A stretch of DNA of 64,000 nt from an uncultured Pseudokineococcus sp. (GTDB lineage: Bacteria; Actinomycetota; Actinomycetes; Actinomycetales; Quadrisphaeraceae). Below, one piece after another: positions 42,766 to 51,526 of the stretch. The translations under genes and the position numbers were made by a program. A model generated the notes under the pieces. That model made no database searches, was not told the DNA's origin, and saw only the letters and a list, made by a program, of their open reading frames with translations. The DNA lies in the NCBI RefSeq assembly GCF_947495735.1, contig NZ_CANMAA010000005.1, positions 124,001 to 188,000 on the forward strand, in the 5' to 3' direction. Within the stretch, counting starts at the first letter, position 1; the number at the start of each line of letters is the position of its first letter.

Positions 42766-43158
42766 GTGGTGGTGGACGTGGCGGTCCTGGTGGGCTGGTC
42801 GGGCACGGTCGAGGGTGCGGCGGCGCTGGAGCGCGGTGCGGCCGAGGCGCTGCTGCGCGGCCTGCCGCTGGCGGTCGTGGACCTCAGCACGCGCGACGAC
42901 GGCGGCGAGGCGGCCCGGCGCGCGGTCGCGGCGCTCGAGCCGGCGCCCGCGTCGGCGCAGGTGCTGCGGCGCCCGGAGCACCAGGACCCGGTCGACGCCC
43001 TCCTCGACGCCGTGCCGGGCGCCGGGGCGGAGCTGCTCGTCGTGGGGACGCGCCGTCGCTCGCCCGTCGGCAAGTTCCTCATGGGCAGCACCGCCCAGCG
43101 GATCATCCTGGGCTCCGACGTCCCCGTCCTGGTCGTCAAGGCCGGCCGGGAGGGCTGA
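42766..43158 (+). CDS. Universal stress protein, UspA family
   Basis: About 130 residues. The N-terminal strand VVVDVAVLVGWSGTVEGAAAL corresponds to the usual ATP-site start. The C-terminus has LLVVGTRRRSPVGKFLMGS and RIILGSDVPVLVVK, the GxxxxGxxxxGS(V) nucleotide loop region. Start choice is uncertain: GTG 42766 begins at the first conserved strand but lacks a well-placed ribosome site, and the frame stays open to GTG 42676. Its 3' end overlaps the convergent MFS gene by 23 bp. Confidence 0.75.
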   Translation: MVVDVAVLVGWSGTVEGAAALERGAAEALLRGLPLAVVDLSTRDDGGEAARRAVAALEPAPASAQVLRRPEHQDPVDALLDAVPGAGAELLVVGTRRRSPVGKFLMGSTAQRIILGSDVPVLVVKAGREG

Positions 43159-44524
43159 GGCCCCCCGCGGCGCGCCCTCCGCGGGGCTCGTCCTCGCGCG
43201 CGGCCCCGGCGTCCAGGACGGGCACCGAGCTGCCCGGGTCGGGCGCTCCCCCCGGCGCGCCGGCGTCCGGCACGGGGGCGTCCGGCACGTGGGCGTCCGG
43301 CACGGGGGCCGCAGGACCGCGGCTGACCCCGCGGGAGGCCGCCAGGCCCACCAGCGCGGCGGCGGCGACGGCGAGCACCGCCACCGGGTTCGTCCAGGCG
43401 GCCGCGACGGCGCCGACCGCGACCGGGCCGAGCGTCGCGCCGGCCCCGCGGGCCAGCGACTCGGCCGCGGTGGCGCTGCCGCGCAGGTCGGGGAACCACC
43501 CGATGCCCAGCGCGGTGGACAGCGGCATCATCGCCCCGAGGAAGCAGCCCACCAGGAGCAGGCCGGCGGCCTGGGCCGCCTCGCCCGCCCAGGCCGTGGC
43601 GCCGGCGTGGAGCAGGACCGCCAGCGGCAGGCCGAGGTACAGGCGCTGGTAGAGCGACTCCCGGGTGCGGCGGCGCAGCAGCTGCCGGGCGAGCGAGGAG
43701 CCGGTGAAGACGCCGACCGGGATGAGCACCGACAGCAGGACCCGCTCGGCCGCCGAGATCGTCGCCGAGCGCTCCTCGAGCAGCAGGCTCACCCCGAAGT
43801 GGGAGCCCTGGATCACCAGGCCCAGCACCAGCGAGCCCAGCATCAGCGCCAGCACGCGTCGCTGGCGCACCAGCCCGCCCACCTCCCGGGCCATCCGGCG
43901 GGTGTCCGGCGGGGCCGCGCCGGCGGGGCGGGCTCCCGCCGTCCGCAGCAGCGGCGAGCGCAGCGACACGGCCAGCATCGCGACGCCGTAGACGGCGAGG
44001 ACGGCGAAGACCCAGCGCGGGCGCCCCGCCGAGGCCGCCAGCGCCCCCAGGGCCAGGGCGCAGGCGGCGCCGACGCTCATGAAGGTCTGCAGCAGCGAGA
44101 GCGTCCGGTCGCGCCGGACGTCGTCGTGGCGCGCGGCGTCGCTGACGACCACGTACGCGCAGAGCATCGCCGCCGAGCTCGTGAACCCGGTCACGAGGCG
44201 CCCGCCCAGCAGCAGCGCGTAGGTCGGGTCCAGGCACAGGGCCAGCGAGGCCAGGGCGTTGACGAGCAGCGCGAGCGGCAGGACCCGCCGCACGGGGTGC
44301 AGGTCGAGCAGGGGGCCGAGGACGAGGCTGCCGACCGCCGCGGCGAGGGCGTGCGCGCCGACGGTCAGGCCGACCTGCGGGCCGGTGAGGCCGATCTGGG
44401 CGCCGAGGACCACGGACACCGGGATGTAGGAGAGCCCGCTGAGCGGGCCGTAGAGGACCAGGACGCCGGCTCCGAGGGCCCCGGCGCTCCTCCGGCGCCG
44501 CGGCGGCGCCGCTGCACCCCCCAT
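43136..44524 (-). CDS. MFS transporter
   Basis: 462 residues with 12 predicted membrane segments. VLGPLLDLHPVRRVLPLALL after the second segment is the MFS loop 2-3 region, and GRLVTGFTSSAAMLCAYVVV follows the drug-efflux-like pattern. The ~60 C-terminal residues are a polar Pro/Asp/Ala tail with tandem VPDA-type repeats. The substrate cannot be told. The start ATG 44524 precedes a basic leader. It converges with and overlaps the USP gene. Confidence 0.82.
   Translation of the reverse strand: MGGAAAPPRRRRSAGALGAGVLVLYGPLSGLSYIPVSVVLGAQIGLTGPQVGLTVGAHALAAAVGSLVLGPLLDLHPVRRVLPLALLVNALASLALCLDPTYALLLGGRLVTGFTSSAAMLCAYVVVSDAARHDDVRRDRTLSLLQTFMSVGAACALALGALAASAGRPRWVFAVLAVYGVAMLAVSLRSPLLRTAGARPAGAAPPDTRRMAREVGGLVRQRRVLALMLGSLVLGLVIQGSHFGVSLLLEERSATISAAERVLLSVLIPVGVFTGSSLARQLLRRRTRESLYQRLYLGLPLAVLLHAGATAWAGEAAQAAGLLLVGCFLGAMMPLSTALGIGWFPDLRGSATAAESLARGAGATLGPVAVGAVAAAWTNPVAVLAVAAAALVGLAASRGVSRGPAAPVPDAHVPDAPVPDAGAPGGAPDPGSSVPVLDAGAAREDEPRGGRAAGGLSPPGRP
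43262..43306. repeat. Three tandem 15-bp repeats in the MFS gene
   Basis: Three consecutive copies of GGCGTCCGGCACGGG, the middle one with one change, encode the PVPDA/HVPDA/PVPDA repeats of the MFS C-terminal tail. This is a slippage-prone microsatellite in frame. Confidence 0.75.
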
Positions 44525-44676
44525 GCGCGCCCCCTCGTGCGTCGACGTCCGCTCGCCGGCCGGTGCGTCCCGCGGGCGTCGGTGCTGCGCGGGCAGCATG
44601 CCCCCTCGGCCGGGGCGGCGGCGCGGCGACCCCCGGCGCGTGGTCTCCGCCGACGAGGCCCCGGTGCCGGGGCGGC

Positions 44677-45105
44677 TCAGCCGTCGGAGCGACGCGCGCC
44701 GACGCCGACGGCGGCCGCGAGGAGCCAGGCGGCCCCCACGACGACCGAGAGCGCGAGCGGCACGTGCACCGCCAGCGACGCGTGGTCGCCGCTCCAGGCC
44801 TGGAGGAAGGTCAGGCCGAGGAGCACCACGGCGAGGGCGGCGACCCCCCGGCTCCCGCCCGAGCGCAGGTCCACCAGGGCCGCGACCGCGGCCAGGCCCG
44901 ACACCACGTGCAGGACGACGGCGCCGGCGCCGTGCGCCCCCACCGCGGCGCCCGCGCCGAGGAGCTGCCCCGGCCCGAGGAGCTGCCCGGCCGTGACGAA
45001 CTGCGCCACGACCGCGAGGAGCGTGAGCGCCGCGGCGACCTGGAGCCCTCGCCGGGCGGGGGACGGGTGAGCGGCCCGGGGGCTCGCGCTCGTGGTGCCG
45101 GCCAT
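44677..45105 (-). CDS. Small four-helix membrane protein
   Basis: 142 residues with four membrane segments (GLQVAAALTLLAVVAQFVTA, AVVLHVVSGLAAVAALVDL, GVAALAVVLLGLTFLQAW and LALSVVVGAAWLLAAAVGV). GDHASLAVHVPLALS and the His in VVLHVVSG hint at a DUF-type redox or quinone-associated membrane protein, but I do not recognise the family. It is the first gene of a leftward pair with the MFS gene. Confidence 0.6.
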   Translation of the reverse strand: MAGTTSASPRAAHPSPARRGLQVAAALTLLAVVAQFVTAGQLLGPGQLLGAGAAVGAHGAGAVVLHVVSGLAAVAALVDLRSGGSRGVAALAVVLLGLTFLQAWSGDHASLAVHVPLALSVVVGAAWLLAAAVGVGARRSDG

Positions 45106-45187
45106 GGGTGCCTCCTGGGGTCGCCGTCGCCGTGCATCCTCCCTTCGTCCCCGGTCGGCGCGCGGACGGGTCGGCGACCGCGCCGGC

Positions 45188-45223
45188 CGGCAGGGGGGTG
45201 CAGGGCGGCAGGGGGGTGCAGGG
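45188..45223. repeat. Two tandem 18-bp repeats upstream of the DAK gene
   Basis: CGGCAGGGGGGTGCAGGG occurs twice in direct tandem in the divergent promoter region. A possible regulatory or slippage repeat. Confidence 0.6.
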
Positions 45224-45302
45224 CGGCGCCTTGCCGGGAGCGGGCCCGGCGCCCAGGATCGCCGTGCCGCGCGGTGCCCACTCCGCGCGCGGAGGAGGAG
45301 CA

Positions 45303-47186
45303 GTGAGCGCCCCGTTCGCCCACCCCGACCACGAGCCCGTCGCCCGCGCCGCCGCGGGCTTCGCGCGCGCCCACGCCGACTCCGTCGCGCTGCGCCGCGA
45401 CCCGCTGCACCTGCTGGCGCGCACGCGGCACGCGGGCCGGCGCGTCGGCCTGGTCTCCGGCGGCGGCGCCGGGCACGAGCCCCTGCACGTCGGCTTCCTC
45501 GGCCCGGGCGCGCTGGACGGCGCGGCGCCGGGGATGGTCTTCACCTCCCCGCACAACCGGCAGGTGCTCGAGGCCGGGCGCGCGGCCGCGGGGCCGGACG
45601 GGCTCGTCCTGGTCGTCAAGAACTACACCGGCGACGTCATCAACTTCCGCATCGCCGCAGAGCGCCTGCGCCTGGACGGCGTCGAGGTCGGCGAGGTGCT
45701 CGTCGACGACGACGTCGCCACGGACTCGGCGGACAACGCCGCCGGACGGCGCGGCACGGCGGCGACGGTCGTCGTCGAGAAGCTGCTGGGCGCCGCCGCG
45801 GACGCCGGCCGCGGCGTCGCGGAGCTCGTCGAGCTCGGCACCCGCGTCACCGCGGCGAGCCGCAGCCTGGCCGTGGCCTCGCGCGCGCAGACCGACCCGG
45901 CCACGGGCGAGCCCGCGTTCGCCCTGGGCCCGGACGAGCTGGAGCTGGGCGTCGGCATCCACGGCGAGCGGGCCGAGCGCACGGTGGCCCGCCCTCCGCT
46001 GCCCGAGCTCGTCGAGGACCTCGTCGGCCAGGTGCTCGCCGCCCTGCCGGCCGCCGGCGACGGGGGCGAGGGCGTCCTGGTCCTCGTCAACGGCCTCGGC
46101 GCGACGACCCAGCTCGAGCTCTACGCCGTCCTCGAGGAGGTCGCCGAGGCCCTGGGGCGCCGCGGGGTCGCGGTCGCCGACGCGCTCGCGGGCACCTACG
46201 TGGCGGCGCTGGACATGCACGGCTTCTCGGTGACGCTCACGGCCCTCGAGCCCGGGTGGCTCGACCTCTGGCGGGCCCCGGCGCGCACGCCGGCCCTCCC
46301 CGCGACGGGAGGGGGCCCCGCGGGCGCGGGGAGCGAGGTCGTCGCCGCCCCCTGGGCCGTGCGCGGCGCGGAGGGGGGCGGCCTCGAGGAGGGCGGCGCA
46401 GGGGAGGGCGGCGCAGGGGAGGGCGGCCCCGAGGGGGACAGCCAGGGCGACGAGGGCTCCGGGGACGACGTCCCCGCGCCCGCCGCCGACGGCTCCCAGC
46501 CGCCGGGCGCCTCGGCGCCCGAGCGGGCGCTGCGCCGCTGGGCGGGCGACGTCGAGGTCGCGCACGGCGACCTGACGCGGCTGGACCGGCTCGCGGGGGA
46601 CGGCGACTTCGGCGACAACATCCGCGGCGGCCTGCGCCGCGTCGTCGCCCGCCTCGACGAGGAGCCGGCCGACGCCCGCACGGGCGCCGAGGCGCTGGCC
46701 CTGGCGGGGGAGGTCTTCCTGGACGAGGTCGGCGGGACGAGCGGTCCGCTCGTCGGCCTGCTCCTCGCGCAGCTGGCCGCTGCGGTGGAGCGCGCCGGCG
46801 GTCACGACGACGACGGGGAGGCCTGGGGCTCGGGCCTGCGCGGGGGCCTCGCGGCCGTCCAGCGCGTCGGCGGCGCCCAGCCCGGCGACCGCACGCTCGT
46901 GGACGCGCTCGAGCCGGCGGCCCGGGCGCTGGAGGGCGGCGGGTCCCTGGCGGACGGCGCCGCGGCCGCGGCCGAGGGGGCCCGCAGCACGACGGACGTG
47001 CGGGCCCGGCGAGGGCGGGCCGCCTACCTCGGCGACCGCGTCGTCGGCGTCCCCGACCCCGGTGCCGTCGCGCTCGCGATGCTGCTGCGCGCGGCGGCCG
47101 GCACCGTCGCCGGCGCCGGCGCGCAGGACGAGGGTGCGGGCGACCTCGTCGACGCGATGCTGGCCACGGACCCCGCGGGCGGCTGA
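45303..47186 (+). CDS. Dihydroxyacetone kinase, fused DhaK-DhaL (ATP-dependent type)
   Basis: 627 residues. The DhaK domain (about 1-330) has RVGLVSGGGAGHEPLHVGF, LVLVVKNYTGDVINF and GVGIHGERAER, where H220 is the covalent substrate His and has the same number as in the Citrobacter enzyme. An acidic Gly-rich linker (about 360-400) joins it to a DhaL domain with LAGDGDFGDNIRGG, the Mg-ATP aspartates, and GGTSGPLVGLLLAQL. A single chain with both domains uses ATP rather than the PTS protein DhaM. It makes DHAP from dihydroxyacetone. GTG 45303 follows GGAGGAGGAG. Confidence 0.93.
   Translation: MSAPFAHPDHEPVARAAAGFARAHADSVALRRDPLHLLARTRHAGRRVGLVSGGGAGHEPLHVGFLGPGALDGAAPGMVFTSPHNRQVLEAGRAAAGPDGLVLVVKNYTGDVINFRIAAERLRLDGVEVGEVLVDDDVATDSADNAAGRRGTAATVVVEKLLGAAADAGRGVAELVELGTRVTAASRSLAVASRAQTDPATGEPAFALGPDELELGVGIHGERAERTVARPPLPELVEDLVGQVLAALPAAGDGGEGVLVLVNGLGATTQLELYAVLEEVAEALGRRGVAVADALAGTYVAALDMHGFSVTLTALEPGWLDLWRAPARTPALPATGGGPAGAGSEVVAAPWAVRGAEGGGLEEGGAGEGGAGEGGPEGDSQGDEGSGDDVPAPAADGSQPPGASAPERALRRWAGDVEVAHGDLTRLDRLAGDGDFGDNIRGGLRRVVARLDEEPADARTGAEALALAGEVFLDEVGGTSGPLVGLLLAQLAAAVERAGGHDDDGEAWGSGLRGGLAAVQRVGGAQPGDRTLVDALEPAARALEGGGSLADGAAAAAEGARSTTDVRARRGRAAYLGDRVVGVPDPGAVALAMLLRAAAGTVAGAGAQDEGAGDLVDAMLATDPAGG
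46389..46427. repeat. Tandem 15-bp repeats in the DhaK-DhaL linker
   Basis: GAGGGCGGCGCAGGG occurs twice, followed by a partial third copy, encoding EGGAG-EGGAG-EGGPE in the interdomain linker. The repeat stays in frame and lengthens a flexible acidic linker. Confidence 0.7.
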
Positions 47187-47253
47187 CCCGCGGGCCGTCG
47201 ACCTCGCGTCCGTCGACCTCGCGTCCGGGGCCGGCGACCCCGGGCCCCGGACG

Positions 47254-47293
47254 CACGAGCGGCCGCGTCCTGGGGAGGACGCGGCCGCTCGTG
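47254..47293 (+). terminator. Strong terminator hairpin after the DAK gene
   Basis: A perfect 18-bp stem (CACGAGCGGCCGCGTCCT with its complement) closes a GGGG loop. It lies between the DAK gene and the convergent gene at 47323. Confidence 0.75.
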
Positions 47294-47322
47294 GGGGCCC
47301 CGCGCGGTGCGGGGCGGGTGGG

Positions 47323-47790
47323 TCAGGAGCCGGTGGGGATCTCGACGTCGGTCGGGACCTGGTCGCGGAGCTGCTCCACGCGCTGCTCCAGGCGCTCGAC
47401 GGCCTGGTCGTCGTTCAGGAACGTCGAGACGCCGATGACGCCGAGCAGGCCGAGCAGCAGCACCAGCACCGACATGACGAGCCCGGCGATGGCCAGGCCC
47501 TTGCCGGTGACGCCGCGGCGCTTGGTCATCGTGAGGCCGGCGACGCCCAGGAGGATGCCGATGACCGCGAGGACCAGGGCGAGGGGCGCCAGGACCAGCG
47601 TCAGGAAGCTCAGCAGCGCCGAGAGCCCGAAGACGAGCGCGAACGTGGCCGCGGCGCTGGTCTTGGCGGGCTTGGGCTCGCGGACGTCGTCACGCTCGGT
47701 GAGGCGCGCGTCGTGGCGACGCGCGTCCTTCTCGTCGTGGCGACGAGCGCCGCGGTCGTCGGGGCGGGGCTCGTGGACGGGCTGGGCCAT
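47323..47790 (-). CDS. DUF4190-like membrane protein with C-terminal coiled coil
   Basis: 155 residues. A charged N-terminus with repeated RRHD (GARRHDEKDARRHDARL) precedes two long membrane hairpins (FALVFGLSALLSFLTLVLAP, LALVLAVIGILLGVAGL, GLAIAGLVMSVLVLLLGLLG), as in DUF4190 proteins. The last ~30 residues (VERLEQRVEQLRDQV) form a short coiled coil. Function unknown. Confidence 0.7.
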   Translation of the reverse strand: MAQPVHEPRPDDRGARRHDEKDARRHDARLTERDDVREPKPAKTSAAATFALVFGLSALLSFLTLVLAPLALVLAVIGILLGVAGLTMTKRRGVTGKGLAIAGLVMSVLVLLLGLLGVIGVSTFLNDDQAVERLEQRVEQLRDQVPTDVEIPTGS

Positions 47791-48220
47791 GGAGGCTCCT
47801 CAGGAGAAGGTGGTGGGGCTGCCGCTCAGCGCGGGGGGGACTCCCGGTCGCGGGAGTCACCGCACGGCCGCTGCTTGGCGCGCGCTTACACCGGAAACTA
47901 CGGGCTGACCTGCGACGGCGCACCTCAGAGCGGGCCCGCCCCGGCCGGTCCGTCGCCCGCCGGTCGCCGTCGGCGACGGGGCTCCAGGGACAGACCCGGA
48001 CGAGCTGTCCGCGGGGCCGACCCTCCGGGAGTCGGGCCGCAGGTGCTCACTGGAGGGTGTCCAGTGTGCTCGGGGCCGTTGACGCCCGCGGCGGGCGACT
48101 CGTACTTTCCGTCGTGCGCTCACCGAGCGTCATGACCGCGACGTTGCGTCATCTCCGGCGTCGTGATCGGTCCTGGCCGAGCCCGGACGTCCCCGGCTCA
48201 CGCACCCCCGAAGAGGCCCC
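47791..48220. promoter_or_regulatory. 430-bp divergent intergenic region with subtilase promoter
   Basis: GACTCCCG-GTCG-CGGGAGTC (47839-47858) is a perfect hairpin or operator near the leftward gene. CACTGGA-GGGTG-TCCAGTG (48048-48066) is a 7-5-7 inverted repeat placed just upstream of TTGACG (48079-48084) and TACTTT (48103-48108), spaced 18 bp, a good promoter for the subtilase. The remaining ~110-bp leader of the subtilase shows no gene. Confidence 0.5.
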
Positions 48221-49417
48221 GTGACCCAGCACGCCACCTGCGCCCCCCGGTCCGTCCTGCGCACCCCGCTCGTCGCCGTCGCCGCGGCCGCCCTGGGCCT
48301 CGCCGCAGCGGGCCCCGCGGCGGCCGCCCCGCCGCAGCAGGCGCTCGTCGCCGTCCAGTCCGCCGGGGCGGAGGCCATCGAGGGCAGCTACATCGTCACG
48401 CTCACCGGCGGCGCCGACGCGGAGGCCGTCGCCGAGGACCTCGGCGTCGTCCCCGACGAGGTCTACGACGTGGTCGTGGACGGGTTCGCCGCCGACCTCG
48501 ACGCCGCCGAGCTCGCCGAGTTGCAGCGCGACCCCGACGTCCTCGCCATCGAGGAGGACGCGGTCGTGACGCTCGACGCGACGCAGCGCGTCGCCGTCGG
48601 CGGCGGCCTCTACGGGCTCGACCGCATCGACCAGCGGAACCGTCCGCTCTCGGGCACCTACACCTACGGGACGACGGCGTCCGGGGTGACGGCGTACGTC
48701 ATCGACACCGGCATCGCCACCGCGCACCCCGACTTCGGGGGCCGCGCGAGCAACGTCTACGACGCGCTCGGCGGGAACGGCCAGGACTGCAACGGCCACG
48801 GCACCCACGTCGCCGGGACGGTCGGCGGGGCGACCCACGGCGTCGCCAAGGGCGTCCGGCTGCGCGGCCTGCGCGTGCTCGGCTGCGACGGCAGCGGCAG
48901 CACCTCCGGGATCATCGCGGCCGTCGACTGGGTGCGCGCCAACGCGGCGAAGCCGGCCGTGGCCAACATGAGCCTCGGCGGCGGGTACTCCGCCGCCCTC
49001 AACCGCGCCGTGGACTCCCTGGCTGCCTCCGGGGTCTCGGTCGCCGTGGCGGCGGGCAACGAGAACCAGGACGCGTGCGGCGTCTCGCCGGCCTCGGCCG
49101 CCGGGGCGCTCACCGTCGCGGCCTCCGACAAGGCGGACGCCCGGGCGTCCTTCTCCAACTACGGCTCGTGCGCCGAGATCTACGCGCCCGGCGTCGACAT
49201 CACCTCGACCTGGCTCTCGGGGGGCACGCGCACCATCAGCGGCACGTCGATGGCGAGCCCGCACGTGGCCGGCGCCATGGCGCTGGTCAAGGCGCGCTAC
49301 GGCGACCTGCCGAGCAGCGAGGTGAGCGCCACCCTGGTGCAGGGCGCGACGACGGGCGTCATCTCCCGCAACGTCGGCTCGACCCCGAACCGGCTGCTGT
49401 TCAAGGGCAGCCTCTGA
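48221..49417 (+). CDS. Secreted subtilisin-like serine protease (S8)
   Basis: 398 residues. A signal peptide ends near residue 35 (GPAAAAPP). An inhibitor I9-type propeptide follows ([20 protein letters not shown] to [10 protein letters not shown]). The catalytic domain has [15 protein letters not shown] (D162), [13 protein letters not shown] (H193) and [13 protein letters not shown] (S343), the full triad. Four Cys in the domain suggest aqualysin/proteinase K-type disulfides. It is probably exported, then self-activated. GTG 48221. Confidence 0.94.
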   Translation: MTQHATCAPRSVLRTPLVAVAAAALGLAAAGPAAAAPPQQALVAVQSAGAEAIEGSYIVTLTGGADAEAVAEDLGVVPDEVYDVVVDGFAADLDAAELAELQRDPDVLAIEEDAVVTLDATQRVAVGGGLYGLDRIDQRNRPLSGTYTYGTTASGVTAYVIDTGIATAHPDFGGRASNVYDALGGNGQDCNGHGTHVAGTVGGATHGVAKGVRLRGLRVLGCDGSGSTSGIIAAVDWVRANAAKPAVANMSLGGGYSAALNRAVDSLAASGVSVAVAAGNENQDACGVSPASAAGALTVAASDKADARASFSNYGSCAEIYAPGVDITSTWLSGGTRTISGTSMASPHVAGAMALVKARYGDLPSSEVSATLVQGATTGVISRNVGSTPNRLLFKGSL

Positions 49418-49432
49418 CGGCACCGCGCCCTC

Positions 49433-49469
49433 CCGGTCACCGGGCGTTCGCCGGACGCCCGGTGACCGG
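49433..49469 (+). terminator. Terminator hairpin after the subtilase
   Basis: CCGGTCACCGGGCGT pairs perfectly over 15 bp with ACGCCCGGTGACCGG across a 7-nt loop, 16 bp after the stop codon. Confidence 0.7.
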
Positions 49470-49508
49470 TGGCCCGCCGGCCACCGGGGGCGGGCTACAC
49501 CTGCTCCC

Positions 49509-51076
49509 ATGAGCGCCGTCGTGCCCGTCACCCCCGTGGAGCGCCGCCGCTTCCTCGCCGCGGTCGGCGGCGTCGCCGGTCTGGCCGCCGCCGCGCAGGT
49601 CGTGGGGGAGGGGTCGGCCTCGGCCTCCGTCGTCGACCGCGAGGACCCGTTCACCCTCGGCATCGCCTCGGGCGACCCGGCCCCGGACGGGTTCGTGCTG
49701 TGGACCCGCCTGGCGCCGAGGCCCTTCGAGGTGCGCGGCGGATGCCCGCGCGCGCCCGCAGCGTCTCGTGGCGCGTGGCCCGCGACGAGGCCATGACGGA
49801 GGTCGTGCGCACCGGCCGGGTGTACGCCACCCCCGAGCTCGGCCACTCCGTCCACGCGGAGGTCGCGGGGCTCGAGCCGGGCCGGGAGTACGGGTACCAG
49901 TTCCGCTCCGCGGGCCACCTGTCGCCCGTGGGCTGCACGCGCACCCTGCCCGCCGCCGGGTCCCCGGTCTCGCGGATGTCCTTCGCGTTCGTCTCCTGCC
50001 AGGACTACGCGAGCGGCTACTACCCGTCCTACCGGCAGATCGCCGAGGACGACGTCGACCTGGTCGTGCACCTGGGCGACTACGTCTACGAGGGCGCGAT
50101 CGCGGCGACGGCCGGTCTGCGGGGCACCCCCGTGCCCGAGCCCGCCCGGCCCGCGCCGCGGACCCTCGAGCAGTGGCGCCTGCGGTACGCCCTGTACAAG
50201 ACCGACCCCCAGCTGCAGGCGGCGCACGCGCGTCACCCCTTCGTCGTCACCTGGGACGACCACGAGGTGCAGAACGACTACGCGGGCGAGCTGTCGCAGT
50301 ACGAGGGCGACATCTCGGCCCTGAGGGCCGCCGCGTACCAGGCCTACTACGAGCACCAGCCGCTGCGGCGCTCGTCCATCCCCACGTCCGCCGGGATGCA
50401 GCTGTTCCGCCGCCTCCACTACGGCGACCTGGTGCAGCTCGACCTGCTCGACGGCCGCCAGTACCGCGACGTCCCCCCGTGCGGCTGGGGCGAGGCGCAG
50501 GCCTGCGCGGCGGCCTACGACCCGGCCGTCACCATGCTCGGCCACCCGCAGGAGCGGTGGCTGGAGGCGGGCCTCGCCGCCTCGACCGCGCGCTGGAACG
50601 TGCTCGGCAACAACGTGATGGTGGCTCGCCTCGACCACGACGGGGAGGCCGGCGAGCTGCTCTGGAACGACGCCTGGGACGGCTACCCCGCAGCGCGGAC
50701 GCGCCTGACCTCGCACATCGCCGACGCCGGTGTGCGCAACGCGGTCTTCGTCACCGGGGACTGGCACTCGACCTTCGTCAACGACGTCCGCCGCGACTTC
50801 GACGTCCCGGACTCACCGGTCGTGGCGACCGAGTTCGTGGGGACGTCGGTCTCCACCAACGGGGACCGGCCCGTGTACGGGCCGATGATCGGCTTCAACC
50901 CGCACATCCGCTTCTTCGACGGCGACCGCCGCGGCTACGTGCGGTGCACCCTCGACCGCGACCTGTGGCGGACCGACCTCGTGATGAGCACGACGGTCAG
51001 CACGCCCGAGGCGCCGTCGTACGTCCTCGCCTCCTTCGTCGTCGAGGACGGAGTGCCGGGCGCGCAGCGCGTCTGA
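49509..51076 (+). pseudogene. phoD: PhoD-family alkaline phosphatase with a frameshift
   Basis: The N-terminal frame (49509 to about 49740) encodes a Tat signal (ERRRFLAAVGGVAGLAAAAQ) and the PhoD N-domain start PFTLGIASGDPAPDGFVLWT. The rest lies in another frame, beginning around 49743 with PARARSVSWRVARDEAM. It has FAFVSCQDYASGYYP, VVHLGDYVYEG, VVTWDDHEVQNDY, WNVLGNNVMVA and VFVTGDWHST, the PhoD metal and phosphate ligands. One base seems lost near GCGGCGGATG (about 49734-49743). The catalytic domain is otherwise intact through its C-terminus. This is either a recent inactivating deletion or a sequence error in a G-rich stretch. Intact PhoD would be an exported phosphodiesterase/phosphatase. 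Confidence 0.85.
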
Positions 51077-51090
51077 CCCGTCCCCCAGCG

Positions 51091-51124
51091 GGAGGGTCAG
51101 CGCGAGCGGAGGGTCAGCGCGAGC
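51091..51124. repeat. 17-bp tandem duplication spanning the merR stop
   Basis: GGAGGGTCAGCGCGAGC occurs twice in tandem, followed by four bases of a third copy. Each unit carries the stop codon of the leftward MerR gene, so the protein end is unchanged. Confidence 0.7.
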
Positions 51125-51473
51125 GGAGCACGCCGAGGAGCTCCTCGGCCATGGCGACGCGCTCGAGCATCCGCGCGCGGGCGTCCTCGGCCAGGCGCAC
51201 GAACTCCGCGAGCCGGGCCCGCAGCTCGGCCTCCTGCGCCCCCGAGGTGCCGGGCAGCGCGTCGGTGACCTCGAGCAGCTCGCGCATCTGCTCGAGGGTG
51301 AAGCCCAGGGGCTTCATCCGCCGGATCACCATGAGCCGCGCGACGTCGCCCTCGGTGTAGAGCCGGAACCCGCCCTCGCTGCGCGCCGACGGGCGCAGCA
51401 GGTCGACGTCGTCGTAGTGCCGCAGCGTGTGCAGCGACAGGCCGGTGCGCTCGGCGACCTGGCCGATCTGCAT
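51114..51473 (-). CDS. MerR-family transcriptional regulator
   Basis: 119 residues. MQIGQVAERTGLSLHTLRHY is the MerR HTH, then GGFRLYTEGDVARLMVIRRM and PLGFTLEQMRELL. A dimerisation coiled coil ends the protein. There are no Cys metal ligands, so it is not a metal sensor of the classic type. It lies 53 bp downstream of the SulP gene on the same strand and may be co-transcribed. Its target is unknown. Confidence 0.88.
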   Translation of the reverse strand: MQIGQVAERTGLSLHTLRHYDDVDLLRPSARSEGGFRLYTEGDVARLMVIRRMKPLGFTLEQMRELLEVTDALPGTSGAQEAELRARLAEFVRLAEDARARMLERVAMAEELLGVLRSR

Positions 51474-51526
51474 CGGGCGCGTCCCGCCGCCGGCGCCCCC
51501 CTCGGGGGCACCGGGGCGCCCGGCGC

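Noticed and set aside
49469-49742. Alternative N-terminus for PhoD in the catalytic-domain frame
   Set aside because: It is Arg/Pro-rich noise, while the other frame encodes a Tat signal and the conserved PhoD start.
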